64,000 bases of DNA, taken from positions 1 to 64,000 of the forward strand of contig NZ_SMGQ01000011.1 in NCBI RefSeq assembly GCF_004339095.1, given 5' to 3'. A model generated the notes under the pieces. That model saw nothing but the letters and a program-made list of their open reading frames with translations. It did not search any database and was not told the DNA's origin. Positions 35,920-45,436 of the stretch are shown here, piece after piece; the first letter of the stretch is position 1, and each line of letters begins with the position of its first letter. This stretch comes from Natranaerovirga hydrolytica. GTDB lineage: Bacteria > Bacillota > Clostridia > Lachnospirales > DSM-24629. The translations under genes were made by a program, and so were the position numbers.

Positions 35920-38061
35920 ATGAGTCAAGGGATCAGTACAGCCATCAAAAAGTTAGATCATCAATTTAAAACAGATGGTAGCATTGAATACATTGCAGAC
36001 TTAAAGTTTGATGGCATGCTTTATGTTAAAACTTTAAGATCAATCAAACAAAGAGCGTTCATTAAAAATATAAATTTACCTCCTATACCTGAAGGGTATG
36101 ATGTCATTGATCATAATGATATACCAGGAAAAAACATTTTAAAGGTTATTGTGGATGATAATCCAATTTTAGCAAAGGATCAAGTCAATTATATTGGAGA
36201 GCCAATTCTTTTGGTAGTAGGTCCGAAATTAGATAAAGTACTAGAAATCCTAGAGCAGATTAATGTGATATATGAAGAGAGAGCCCCCATTCTAACCATA
36301 GAAAAGGCTGAAGATGGTGAGGTAGATCCTATTTATAAGAATGATAATTGCTTTGCCAGTTATCAATATATTAAAGGAGATATTCAAAAAGCTTTTAATG
36401 AAGCCAATGAGATTATTGAAGAAACCTTTGAGACAGGTTATCAAGAACATGCTTATATTGAACCTCAAGGTATGATTGGGTTTTATGATGAAGATAAGGT
36501 AACGGTTTATGGCTCTTTGCAATGTCCGTACTATGTTAAAGACGCTTTGGTTCAAGCTTTTGATTGTAAAGAAGATAAAGTGAGAGTGGTTCAAGCGACA
36601 ACAGGTGGTGCATTTGGTGGAAAAGAAGATTATCCTTCTTTATTAGCCTGTCATGCAGCTTTAGCGGCTTATAAAACCAAAAAACCTGTAAAACTATTAT
36701 TAGACCGAAAAGAAGATATGGAAGTTACCACTAAAAGACATCCAGCCCAATTGGTTTATAAAACAGCCTTAGATAAAGAAGGTCATATAACAGGAATGGC
36801 GGTTAATATAAAATTAAATGGTGGCGCTTATGCGGGTTTGTCAAGTGTTGTTATGCAACGTTCTCTTATTTGTGCAACAGGTGTCTATAATATTCCTAAT
36901 CTAAAAGTAGAAGGAAAAGCATTAGCCACAAACACAGTTCCAACAGGTGCATTTAGAGGATTTGGTGCACCTCAAAGTTTTTTTGCTTTAGAAATGCATA
37001 TGGAACATATAGCCAAACAATTAGGGATGGCACCTGTAGACTTCAAGAAACAACATATGGTCACTATGGGAGATAAAACATCAACGAATGGTTCTTTTAG
37101 AGATCCTGTTTTGCTTCCCAAAATGATTGAAGAAGTAGAAAAGATGTCTCAATACAGTCAAAAATATAAAGCCTATCAAATGCAAAGCTCAAATAAGAAA
37201 AAAGGAATCGGTATGTCCGTATTCTTACATGGATGTGGTTTTACAGGTAGCGGTGAAAGAGATCATATTAAAGCAACAGTCAAGTTGAAAAAATATTTTA
37301 ATGGCATAGTTGAAATATTAGTCTCTAATGTGGATATGGGTCAAGGGTTACAAACAACCTTAAATAAAATTGTATCCACTACATTGAATATTCCTATAGA
37401 TAAAGTGATTTTTTCTAACCCAGATACAGATAGAGTGCCTAATTCAGGTCCAACCGTTGCTTCAAGATCATTAATGATTGTGGGTAAGTTATTAGAAAGA
37501 GCGTCTATAAAACTCAAAGAAACATGGATCGAAGGTCAAAAACAAGAAATGACGGAACATTATCAACATCCAGAGTTAATCCCTTGGGATGAAAAAAACT
37601 TTCAAGGAGATGCGTATCCAACGTACTCTTGGGGGATTAATGTGGTAGAGGTAGCAGTGAGTACATTAACTGGTGAAATTGACTTAGTTGGTGTTTGGTC
37701 GGTCTTTGATGTGGGTAATGCAATAGATGAACGTATTATAAGAGGTCAAATTGAAGGCGGTATCCTTCAAGGCATTGGCTACGGTTCTATGGAATTTATG
37801 GAATCTCAAAATGGAATGATTCAACAAAAGAGTATTACGGATTATATTATTCCAACAGCAAAAGATGTGGTGCCTATAGAAAGCAAACTCATTAAAAATC
37901 CTTATCAAGATGGTCCTTTTGGTGCGAAAGGAGCTGGGGAATTAACTTTGATTGGTGGGGCACCAGCATTGGTAACAGCTATAGAAAATGCAATTGGTCA
38001 ATCCATCCATAAAACCCCTGTTACCCCAGAGCATGCGTTGGAGGTGTTAAGCAATGGATAA
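35920..38061 (+). CDS. Xanthine-dehydrogenase-type hydroxylase, molybdenum subunit
   Basis: A 713-residue molybdopterin-binding large subunit of the xanthine dehydrogenase family. Cofactor motifs in order are GGAFGGKED, GAFRGFGAPQ, MGQGLQTTL and FGAKGAGE, whose final Glu is the catalytic base. The segment before residue 150 is the small N-terminal Mo domain. Subunits for 2Fe-2S and FAD follow with 8- and 7-base overlaps, so this is a three-subunit enzyme in the order Mo, FeS, FAD. Purine hydroxylation is likely from context. It might take xanthine, urate or hypoxanthine. Confidence 0.92.
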   Translation: MSQGISTAIKKLDHQFKTDGSIEYIADLKFDGMLYVKTLRSIKQRAFIKNINLPPIPEGYDVIDHNDIPGKNILKVIVDDNPILAKDQVNYIGEPILLVVGPKLDKVLEILEQINVIYEERAPILTIEKAEDGEVDPIYKNDNCFASYQYIKGDIQKAFNEANEIIEETFETGYQEHAYIEPQGMIGFYDEDKVTVYGSLQCPYYVKDALVQAFDCKEDKVRVVQATTGGAFGGKEDYPSLLACHAALAAYKTKKPVKLLLDRKEDMEVTTKRHPAQLVYKTALDKEGHITGMAVNIKLNGGAYAGLSSVVMQRSLICATGVYNIPNLKVEGKALATNTVPTGAFRGFGAPQSFFALEMHMEHIAKQLGMAPVDFKKQHMVTMGDKTSTNGSFRDPVLLPKMIEEVEKMSQYSQKYKAYQMQSSNKKKGIGMSVFLHGCGFTGSGERDHIKATVKLKKYFNGIVEILVSNVDMGQGLQTTLNKIVSTTLNIPIDKVIFSNPDTDRVPNSGPTVASRSLMIVGKLLERASIKLKETWIEGQKQEMTEHYQHPELIPWDEKNFQGDAYPTYSWGINVVEVAVSTLTGEIDLVGVWSVFDVGNAIDERIIRGQIEGGILQGIGYGSMEFMESQNGMIQQKSITDYIIPTAKDVVPIESKLIKNPYQDGPFGAKGAGELTLIGGAPALVTAIENAIGQSIHKTPVTPEHALEVLSNG

Positions 38062-38530
38062 AATGATTCCTTTAAAAATAAATGGCAATACAAAAAAAAT
38101 AATGGTTCATCCGTCTAAAAGGTTAATTGACGTTCTAAGAGATGATTTAGGTCTAATGGGTGTTAAAGAAGGGTGTGGAGAAGGAGAATGTGGTGCTTGC
38201 GCAGTATTAATAGAGGGCAAACTGATTAATTCTTGTTTGGTTGCAGTAGAGTCTATTAAAAATGCTGAGATTTATACCATAGAAGGTTATAAAATGACTA
38301 AAAGATATGCAATGCTTGATGAGTGTTTTGCCAGCGCAGGAGCAGTACAATGTGGATTTTGTACACCGGGTATGATTTTAGCAGCAGAAGCTCTATTATC
38401 CTCTAACGCTATGCCAACAGAATCAGAGGTAAGAGATGCCATATCAGGCAATCTATGTCGATGTACAGGTTACAATATGATTGTAGAAGCCATCTTGATG
38501 GCTTCACGTAAGGGGGGATATTTATGGTAG
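38054..38530 (+). CDS. Xanthine-dehydrogenase-type hydroxylase, 2Fe-2S subunit
   Basis: A 158-residue small subunit with the plant-type ferredoxin cluster (CGEGECGACAVL...NSC) and the second helical cluster (CGFCTPGM and CRCTGY). It relays electrons from the molybdenum centre to FAD. The start overlaps the large-subunit gene by eight bases with GGAGGTG before it. Confidence 0.94.
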   Translation: MDKMIPLKINGNTKKIMVHPSKRLIDVLRDDLGLMGVKEGCGEGECGACAVLIEGKLINSCLVAVESIKNAEIYTIEGYKMTKRYAMLDECFASAGAVQCGFCTPGMILAAEALLSSNAMPTESEVRDAISGNLCRCTGYNMIVEAILMASRKGGYLW

Positions 38531-39378
38531 AGACTTATTATCCCAAAACGCTCAGTGAAGCATTAACAATAAGAAATGAAAAGAAAACCGTCTTATATAC
38601 AGGTGGTACAGACATTATGGTTAGGAGAAAAAATGCTACTGGATTGTTACCTAAGTTTGAATCGGACGTTTTGTTTCTAGGGCACTTAAAAGAACTGCAA
38701 AGAATAGAAGTGAAAGAAAACACATTAATCATTGGAGCAGGCGTGACCTATGCACAATTATTGTCCCATTCAAAAGTACCAGAAGTTTTAAAAAAAGCCA
38801 TAAAAGAAATTGCTTCAAAAGCCATAAGGAATATAGGGACTTTAGTAGGAAACATTGCCAACGCATCACCAGCAGGAGACACTTTGCCTGTTCTTTATAA
38901 TTATAACGCTTGGCTTAATATACAGTCTAAAAAAGAAAGTCAAAAAGTGCCTATTAATGAGTGGATTACAGGGCCAGGAAAAACAGAGTTAAAGGATAAT
39001 GAAATGATTGTATCTGTAGAAATGCCATTAGAAGACTTTAACTATGTGTATTATAAAAAAGTCGGTGCTAGAAAGGCAGATGCCATTTCAAAATTATCTT
39101 TTGTAGGGTTAGCCAACATTGAAAACAATACCATAAAAGACTTGCGAATTGCTTTTGGAGCAGTGGCACCAACAGTGGTAAGGCGTGAAGAAGTTGAAGA
39201 CGTCATAAGAAGCAGGAAGTTAGATCAGGTTAAAGATTTGCTAGAAACCATTGAAAAATTATATAGCAATCATATTAAACCAATAGACGATCAGCGTTCT
39301 AGTGCAAAATATAGAAAAGAGGTATCGCTAAGGTTGTTAAATGATTTTCTAAACAATTTTGAAAAACAATCGTCGTAA
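38524..39378 (+). CDS. Xanthine-dehydrogenase-type hydroxylase, FAD subunit
   Basis: A 284-residue FAD-binding subunit. Family motifs are YTGGTDIM (first FAD loop), GAGVTYAQLL and IRNIGTLVGNIANASPAGDT (second FAD loop). The C-terminal CO-dehydrogenase flavoprotein domain holds EKLYSNHIKPIDDQRSSAKYRKEV. Start ATG 38524 overlaps the 2Fe-2S gene by seven bases behind a GGGGGA site. It passes electrons to NAD or another acceptor. Confidence 0.93.
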   Translation: MVETYYPKTLSEALTIRNEKKTVLYTGGTDIMVRRKNATGLLPKFESDVLFLGHLKELQRIEVKENTLIIGAGVTYAQLLSHSKVPEVLKKAIKEIASKAIRNIGTLVGNIANASPAGDTLPVLYNYNAWLNIQSKKESQKVPINEWITGPGKTELKDNEMIVSVEMPLEDFNYVYYKKVGARKADAISKLSFVGLANIENNTIKDLRIAFGAVAPTVVRREEVEDVIRSRKLDQVKDLLETIEKLYSNHIKPIDDQRSSAKYRKEVSLRLLNDFLNNFEKQSS

Positions 39379-39452
39379 GAATGTAATGGTACTGTCCATA
39401 AAACAGAACATACATTACTTAAAATAAATATAAACATTAGGGAGGAACAAAA

Positions 39453-40586
39453 ATGAATAAAAAATTAATATTATTAGCAACAGCAATACTGGTATTGGCA
39501 TTGGCAGTTGTAGGTTGTAGCAGTGAATCTAGGGATGAACCAGCAGCAACAGGTGGCAATGAACCGGTGACACCAGATATAAAAGAAGATGAGGATGAAT
39601 TTATAGTGGGTTTTATTTATGTCAGTCCAGCAGGAGATGGCGGATGGAGTACATCTCATGACAATGGCCGTTTAATGGTTGAAAGAGAATTAGGCGTTAA
39701 AACCATTTATAGAGAAAATGTAGTAGAAGATCAAGGCGTTGAAAATGTTATTAGAGAAATGATTGACGAAGGTGCTAATGTTATTTTTGCAACAAGTTAT
39801 GGGTACATGGATTATGTAGAAAATATTTCAAGTGAATTCCCAGATGTAGCCTTCTTACATGCTTCAGGAACAACTTCTACAGACAATATGAACAATTATT
39901 TTGGTAGAATCTATCAAGCAAGGTACCTTACAGGGATTGTAGCTGGTTTAAAAACAGAAACCAATCATATTGGTTATGTAGGTGCATATGCAATTCCAGA
40001 AGTTATCCGTGGCATTAACGCATTTACATTAGGGGCACAATCTGTTAATTCAGATGTGGAAGTTTCTGTTAGATGGACGAATACTTGGTATGATCCAGCC
40101 ACAGAAAAAGAAGCAGCTATTGCTTTATTAGATGAAGGTGTCGACATCATTGCACAACATCAAGATACAGCTGGTCCCCAACAAGCAGCAGAAGAAAGAG
40201 GTGTTTGGTCTGTTGGATACCATACAGATATGACAGAAGTCGCACCAGATGCTCATATGACCGCAGCGATTTGGGATTGGGGTCCATATTATGTTAGTCA
40301 AGTTGAATCAGCAATGGAAGGCAACTGGACACCGGTTAATTACTGGGGCGGTATGGAAGATGGTATTGTTCAAATCTCTCCTTTAACCAATAATGCTCCA
40401 GATGAAGCTGAAGATATTCTTGAAGACATACAAACTTCTATTGTAGAGGGGTCATTTAAGGTATTTGAAGGACCCATTTATAATCAAGAGGGTGAGTTAG
40501 CAGTAGAAGAAGGTACTGTATTAAGCGATGATGAATTATTAAGTATGTTTTGGTTTGTACAAGGTGTAAATGGTAGCATAGATTAA
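39453..40586 (+). CDS. BMP-family nucleoside-binding lipoprotein
   Basis: A 377-residue extracellular lipoprotein: signal helix and lipobox LAVVGC near residue 22, then a linker of Glu/Asp/Pro and a periplasmic-binding-protein fold of the BMP/PnrA type. PnrA-type proteins bind purine nucleosides. It is followed by a two-domain ATPase and two permeases, making a complete importer. Its place between a xanthine-type hydroxylase and guanine deaminase supports purine uptake; the exact ligand is unknown. Confidence 0.9.
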   Translation: MNKKLILLATAILVLALAVVGCSSESRDEPAATGGNEPVTPDIKEDEDEFIVGFIYVSPAGDGGWSTSHDNGRLMVERELGVKTIYRENVVEDQGVENVIREMIDEGANVIFATSYGYMDYVENISSEFPDVAFLHASGTTSTDNMNNYFGRIYQARYLTGIVAGLKTETNHIGYVGAYAIPEVIRGINAFTLGAQSVNSDVEVSVRWTNTWYDPATEKEAAIALLDEGVDIIAQHQDTAGPQQAAEERGVWSVGYHTDMTEVAPDAHMTAAIWDWGPYYVSQVESAMEGNWTPVNYWGGMEDGIVQISPLTNNAPDEAEDILEDIQTSIVEGSFKVFEGPIYNQEGELAVEEGTVLSDDELLSMFWFVQGVNGSID

Positions 40587-40606
40587 TAGCTAAAGGGGAC
40601 TGACTT

Positions 40607-42121
40607 ATGAGTAATCATACAATCGTAGATATTATAGATATTACCAAAACCTTTGGAAATGTTGTTGCCAATGAAAATGTTAATTTGACCTTAGATAAAG
40701 GTGAGATTCATGCGATCTTAGGTGAAAATGGCGCTGGAAAAAGTACATTAATGAATATGCTGTCAGGAATTTATACTCCTGACAGCGGCGCTATTTGTAT
40801 TAACAATCAGCAAGTCAGATTTAAATCGCCTATGGATGCCATTTCAGAAGGTATTGGTATGATTCATCAACATTTTAAATTGGTCAATGTATTTACAGCA
40901 TTAGAAAATATTATAGCAGGTCAAAAAGGCAACTTTATATTAGATAAAAAAGAATCCAAAGAAAAAGTAAAAGCCATTATGGAAGACATAGGCTTAGAGA
41001 TGAATTTAGATAAGTGCATTTTTGATATGTCTATTAGTGAAAAACAAACCATTGAAATTATAAAAGTGTTATATAGAGGGGGCAATATTTTAATATTAGA
41101 TGAACCAACAGCTGTTTTAACCCCACAAGAAACACAAAAATTATTTGGTCTACTTAGAAAAATGAAAAAAAATGGTTGTACCATTGTTATCATTACCCAT
41201 AAGTTAAATGAAGTAATGGAGATTAGTGACAAAGTAACTGTTTTAAGGGGTGGAAAAACCATTAAAACGGTAGAAACTCAAGAGACAACACCTAAAGAAT
41301 TAACGGAATTAATGGTAGGAAAAGCCGTCACCCTTGAAATAGAAAGAAATGAAGTTCGTAAAAAAGAAACCTTATTGGAAATCGAAAATGTTACATTAAC
41401 GGATGCTAATAAAGTTAATGTTTTAAAAGATATAAACTTCACATTGAACAGTGGAGAAATACTTGGTATCGCAGGTATTGCAGGAAGTGGACAAAAAGAG
41501 TTATGCGAAGTTTTAGCAGGTCTGATTCAAGTAGATGAGGGAAGTATTTTATATAAAGGAAGAGCTCTTGACGACCCTTCTAAAGAAGACATCCGTATTG
41601 GTTTTGTTCCTGAAGATCGATTAGGTATGGGATTAATCCCTGGTATGGATATTGTAGATAATTTGTTATTAAAAGATTACAAAAATGATAAAGGCTTTAT
41701 ATTAAAGAAAAAATCGGTTATACAAAAGGCAAAATATTTGGTAGAAAAATTAGAAATTAAGTGTCCAGATGTTGAAAAATATGCTGTAAAAATACTATCG
41801 GGTGGTAACATTCAAAAAGTATTAATTGGAAGAGAAATTGATGCCAATCCTGATGTTTTAATAACAGCTTATCCAGTAAGAGGTTTAGATATTGGTGCAT
41901 CATTTACCATATACGATTTACTCAATAAACAAAAGGAACAAGGAGTCGGTATCGTATTTGTAGGAGAAGACTTAGACGTGCTTTTAGGCATTTCTGATCG
42001 TATCTTGGTTTTATGTGAAGGTCAAGTGATGGGAATTGTAGACGCTAGATCCATTACAAAAGAAGCAATTGGTTTGCTAATGGCTGGATCAGCATTAGAG
42101 GAGGTGACAAAGTATGCTTAA
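40607..42121 (+). CDS. Nucleoside ABC importer ATPase (two domains)
   Basis: A 504-residue ATPase with two fused nucleotide-binding domains, typical of sugar and BMP-type nucleoside importers. The first domain has GENGAGKST and LILDEPTAVLTPQE. The second has a modified loop GIAGSGQKEL, signature LSGGN and no catalytic Glu at Walker B (LITAYPVRGLD), a common feature of this class. It overlaps the first permease gene by eight bases. Confidence 0.92.
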   Translation: MSNHTIVDIIDITKTFGNVVANENVNLTLDKGEIHAILGENGAGKSTLMNMLSGIYTPDSGAICINNQQVRFKSPMDAISEGIGMIHQHFKLVNVFTALENIIAGQKGNFILDKKESKEKVKAIMEDIGLEMNLDKCIFDMSISEKQTIEIIKVLYRGGNILILDEPTAVLTPQETQKLFGLLRKMKKNGCTIVIITHKLNEVMEISDKVTVLRGGKTIKTVETQETTPKELTELMVGKAVTLEIERNEVRKKETLLEIENVTLTDANKVNVLKDINFTLNSGEILGIAGIAGSGQKELCEVLAGLIQVDEGSILYKGRALDDPSKEDIRIGFVPEDRLGMGLIPGMDIVDNLLLKDYKNDKGFILKKKSVIQKAKYLVEKLEIKCPDVEKYAVKILSGGNIQKVLIGREIDANPDVLITAYPVRGLDIGASFTIYDLLNKQKEQGVGIVFVGEDLDVLLGISDRILVLCEGQVMGIVDARSITKEAIGLLMAGSALEEVTKYA

Positions 42122-43187
42122 TATATCAAAAAAAGAGCATTGTTCTACAAAAAGTGCTTACGCCATTCGAATGAGTGCGATTCTTTTAGCTTTGGTAACC
42201 GCCTCATTATTTTTATTGGTTCTTGGGTACAATCCTATAGAAGTTTATAAAGGGTTATTAAGAGGTGCTTTTGGGACAGAACATCGAATAAAAGAAACGA
42301 TTATTAAGACCATACCGTTAGTCATCACATCGGTGGGTATTGGATTAGCTTTCAAAATGAAGTTTTGGAATATTGGAGCAGAAGGTCAGATTATTATGGG
42401 GGCCTTTGCAGCAACTTATTTCGCCCTTAATTTTTCAGGGTTACCTAAAGGTGTTTTATTGCCTATTATGATGATTGCAGCCGTTATTGCTGGGGGCATT
42501 TGGGCATTTATTCCAGCTTTTTTCAAAGCCAAGTACAAAACCAATGAAACCATTTTTACGTTAATGCTCAATTACATTGCATTAGGTTGGATTACGTATT
42601 TACAATATGGGCCTTGGAAAGATCCCAATGCTTTTGGATTTCCTAAGATACCCAATTATGGTCCTTCAGCTACTTTGCCACAAGTATTTGGTATACATAT
42701 GGGTTGGATAATTGCCTTGATTATTGTAATTGGTATGCATTTATTCATTAACTACACCAAAAAAGGTTATGAAATCACAGTTATTGGAGAAAGTGAAAGC
42801 ACAGCCAGATATGCAAAAATACCAGTGGATAAGCTTATGATGAAGATGTTATTTGTTAGTGGCGGTATTATTGGGTTAACAGGTATGATACAAGCTTCAG
42901 CGGTCAGTAGGACATTGAGCGTAGATATTACTGGTGGTATTGGTTTTACAGCTATTATAACAGCTTGGCTTGCAGGGTTAAAAGCGCCACTAATGATCAT
43001 CGTTTGCTTTCTCTTTTCTATAATGCTTTCTGGAGCCAGTTATATACAAACAGCATTTCAAATTCCACAGGCAGCAGCTGAGGTGCTACAAGGTTTGATT
43101 TTGTTTTTTGTGTTAGGCAGTGAATTTTTTATAAAATACCGCATAAAAATAACCAATACTTTATTTTATAAAAATAGGGAGGTGTAG
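42114..43187 (+). CDS. Nucleoside ABC importer permease 1
   Basis: A 357-residue multi-helix permease of the BPD_transp_2 family (NupP/YufP-like). The conserved FWNIGAEGQIIMGAFAA motif is at residues 84-100. The second motif, the cytoplasmic loop YEITVIGESESTARYAKI, contacts the ATPase. It works with the next permease as a heterodimer. Confidence 0.9.
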   Translation: MLNISKKEHCSTKSAYAIRMSAILLALVTASLFLLVLGYNPIEVYKGLLRGAFGTEHRIKETIIKTIPLVITSVGIGLAFKMKFWNIGAEGQIIMGAFAATYFALNFSGLPKGVLLPIMMIAAVIAGGIWAFIPAFFKAKYKTNETIFTLMLNYIALGWITYLQYGPWKDPNAFGFPKIPNYGPSATLPQVFGIHMGWIIALIIVIGMHLFINYTKKGYEITVIGESESTARYAKIPVDKLMMKMLFVSGGIIGLTGMIQASAVSRTLSVDITGGIGFTAIITAWLAGLKAPLMIIVCFLFSIMLSGASYIQTAFQIPQAAAEVLQGLILFFVLGSEFFIKYRIKITNTLFYKNREV

Positions 43188-43191
43188 GACT

Positions 43192-44118
43192 ATGATTAAC
43201 TTTTTAACAGCGGCAGTTGTAGCAATGACACCTCTTTTATTTGCAACATTAGGCGAAATGATTATGGAAAAGGTAGGGAATCTAAACTTAGGTGTAGAAG
43301 GTATGATGCTAATGGGTGCAGTAGTAGGATTTTATGCTGGATTTAATACAGGTAATCCATTATTGGCATTATTATCAGCAAGTGGAGCAGGTGCTTTAGG
43401 GGCATTAATCTATGCTGTATTAACCGTTACCTTAAGAGCCAATCAAGTGGTATCGGGTCTAGCATTAACAATCTTTGGCACCGGTTTTGCTAATTTTGTC
43501 GGGAGACAATTAGTGGGAAAAACCATTCCTAGATCAATCAGTACATTTTTTTCAAAAAGAGCCATACCCTTTGTTTCGGAGATACCTATCGTTGGTCCTG
43601 TTTTTTTTAATCAAGATTTATTTGTTTACTTAGGGTATTTCGTGGTGGTATGCATTGGATTGTATCTTTATAAAACAAGAAAAGGCCTTAATATGAGAAT
43701 GGTTGGTGAAAGTCCAGCAGCAGCAGATGCTATTGGTATTCCAGTTAATTTATACAAATATATTCATATACTAATAGGTGGTATGTTATGTGGACTGGGA
43801 GGTGCTTACTTATCATTGGTATACGTACCTGCTTGGCAAGAAAGCATTATCGCTGGAAGGGGTTGGATTGCTATTGCCTTAGTTATTTTTAGTCAATGGA
43901 ATCCATACAAAGCATTTTTAGGTGCCTATTTATTTGGTGCATTACAAATTGCTGGCTTTAGATTACAAGGCACGAGTATTCCTATTTCACAGTATTTTAC
44001 CAGTTTGTTGCCATACATGGTTACGATTATTGTTTTAATCATTGGTTCTGTTAAAGAAAACAAAAAAAATAATGCACCAGAAGGTTTGACAATCCCTTAT
44101 TTTAGGGAAGAAAGATAG
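43192..44118 (+). CDS. Nucleoside ABC importer permease 2
   Basis: A 308-residue permease (NupQ/YufQ-like) with the GNLNLGVEGMMLMGA motif at residues 29-43 and the coupling loop LNMRMVGESPAAADAIGI. It pairs with permease 1, encoded four bases upstream. With the BMP lipoprotein and ATPase this completes the predicted purine nucleoside importer. Guanine deaminase follows 15 bases later. Confidence 0.9.
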   Translation: MINFLTAAVVAMTPLLFATLGEMIMEKVGNLNLGVEGMMLMGAVVGFYAGFNTGNPLLALLSASGAGALGALIYAVLTVTLRANQVVSGLALTIFGTGFANFVGRQLVGKTIPRSISTFFSKRAIPFVSEIPIVGPVFFNQDLFVYLGYFVVVCIGLYLYKTRKGLNMRMVGESPAAADAIGIPVNLYKYIHILIGGMLCGLGGAYLSLVYVPAWQESIIAGRGWIAIALVIFSQWNPYKAFLGAYLFGALQIAGFRLQGTSIPISQYFTSLLPYMVTIIVLIIGSVKENKKNNAPEGLTIPYFREER

Positions 44119-44133
44119 AGAGGAAGAAAGCCT

Positions 44134-45396
44134 ATGGATACGATAAAAATCTTAAAAGGTGATATAGCCTTTACCAAGAGTCCTGATGAAGTCACAACTT
44201 ATAAAAATGGTTATCTGGTCATCAAGGATAAAAAAATATTAGGTATTTATGAAACCATTCCAGAAAGCTTTCAAAAGATTAGTATTGACGATTATACAGA
44301 TCAATTGATTATTCCAGGTTTTGTTGATTTGCATGTCCATGCCCCACAATTAGATCAAGTCGGGTTAGGATTAGATAAAGAATTAATGGATTGGCTAGAT
44401 GTTTATACGTTTAAGTTAGAAAGTCGATTTCAAGATATGGATTACGCTAAGGAAGTTTATAATCGATTTGTAGATCAATTAGCAAACAATGGAACCACTA
44501 GATCTTGTATTTTTGCAACCATTCATAAAGAAAGTACTCAGTTACTATTTGAAAGGCTTAAAGAAAAAGGTCTAGGGGCTTATGTTGGAAAGGTTAATAT
44601 GGACGCCAATGGTGCCAAGTATCTTCAAGAAAGTACCAAAGAATCCATTGAAGATACTCGAGAGATTATTTTAAAGTATTCAAATGATCCATTGGTCAAA
44701 CCCATTATAACCCCACGTTTTGCACCCAATTGTACACGAGCATTATTAAAAGCATTAGGTCAATTAGCCAATCAACACAATGTACCTGTTCAATCTCATT
44801 TGTCAGAGAATAAAAAAGAAATTCAGTGGGTGAAAAAATTATTTCCAGAAGCCACATCCTATGGAGATGTGTACAATCATTATGGATTATTTGGTCAAAC
44901 CCCAACTTTAATGGCTCATGGTATTTATTTAGAAGAAGAGGAGCTTAAGTTATTAGAAAAACAAGATGTAACCATTGTTCATTGTCCGGATTCGAATATG
45001 AATATAGCCAGTGGTATGATGCCAGCTAGAAGGTACTTAGATAGAGGCATAAAGATAGGGTTAGGAAGTGATGTGGGTGGTGGTCATTTATTGTCAATGT
45101 CCCAAACCATCGTTAGAGCAATACAAAATTCTAAAATGCTTCAGACCCTTACAGGAGAAAAAGCGCTGACAATGAGTGAAGCCTTTTATATGGCTACAAA
45201 AGGCGGTGGAAAATTTTTTGGTAAGGTCGGAAGCTTTGAAACGGGATATACCTTTGATGGATTAATTATAGATGATGAAAAGTGGACCAAAGAAAGACTA
45301 ACCATTGAAGAAAGATTGAACCGTTTTATCTATGTAGGCGATGATAGAAATATTATTATCCGTTATATTAACGGTGTTGATATAAATTTAAAGTAA
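44134..45396 (+). CDS. guaD: Guanine deaminase
   Basis: A 420-residue amidohydrolase that converts guanine to xanthine and ammonia. Zinc-site motifs are DLHVHAPQ, the QSHLSEN histidine, MAHGIY and the GLGSDVGGG aspartate. The PRFAPNCT motif is typical of the family. Placed directly after the nucleoside importer and before a xanthine/uracil-type permease, it feeds xanthine to the hydroxylases of this region. Confidence 0.93.
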   Translation: MDTIKILKGDIAFTKSPDEVTTYKNGYLVIKDKKILGIYETIPESFQKISIDDYTDQLIIPGFVDLHVHAPQLDQVGLGLDKELMDWLDVYTFKLESRFQDMDYAKEVYNRFVDQLANNGTTRSCIFATIHKESTQLLFERLKEKGLGAYVGKVNMDANGAKYLQESTKESIEDTREIILKYSNDPLVKPIITPRFAPNCTRALLKALGQLANQHNVPVQSHLSENKKEIQWVKKLFPEATSYGDVYNHYGLFGQTPTLMAHGIYLEEEELKLLEKQDVTIVHCPDSNMNIASGMMPARRYLDRGIKIGLGSDVGGGHLLSMSQTIVRAIQNSKMLQTLTGEKALTMSEAFYMATKGGGKFFGKVGSFETGYTFDGLIIDDEKWTKERLTIEERLNRFIYVGDDRNIIIRYINGVDINLK

Positions 45397-45436
45397 CCAC
45401 CAAACATTAGAAAAGACAAAATAAGGAGTGAATCAC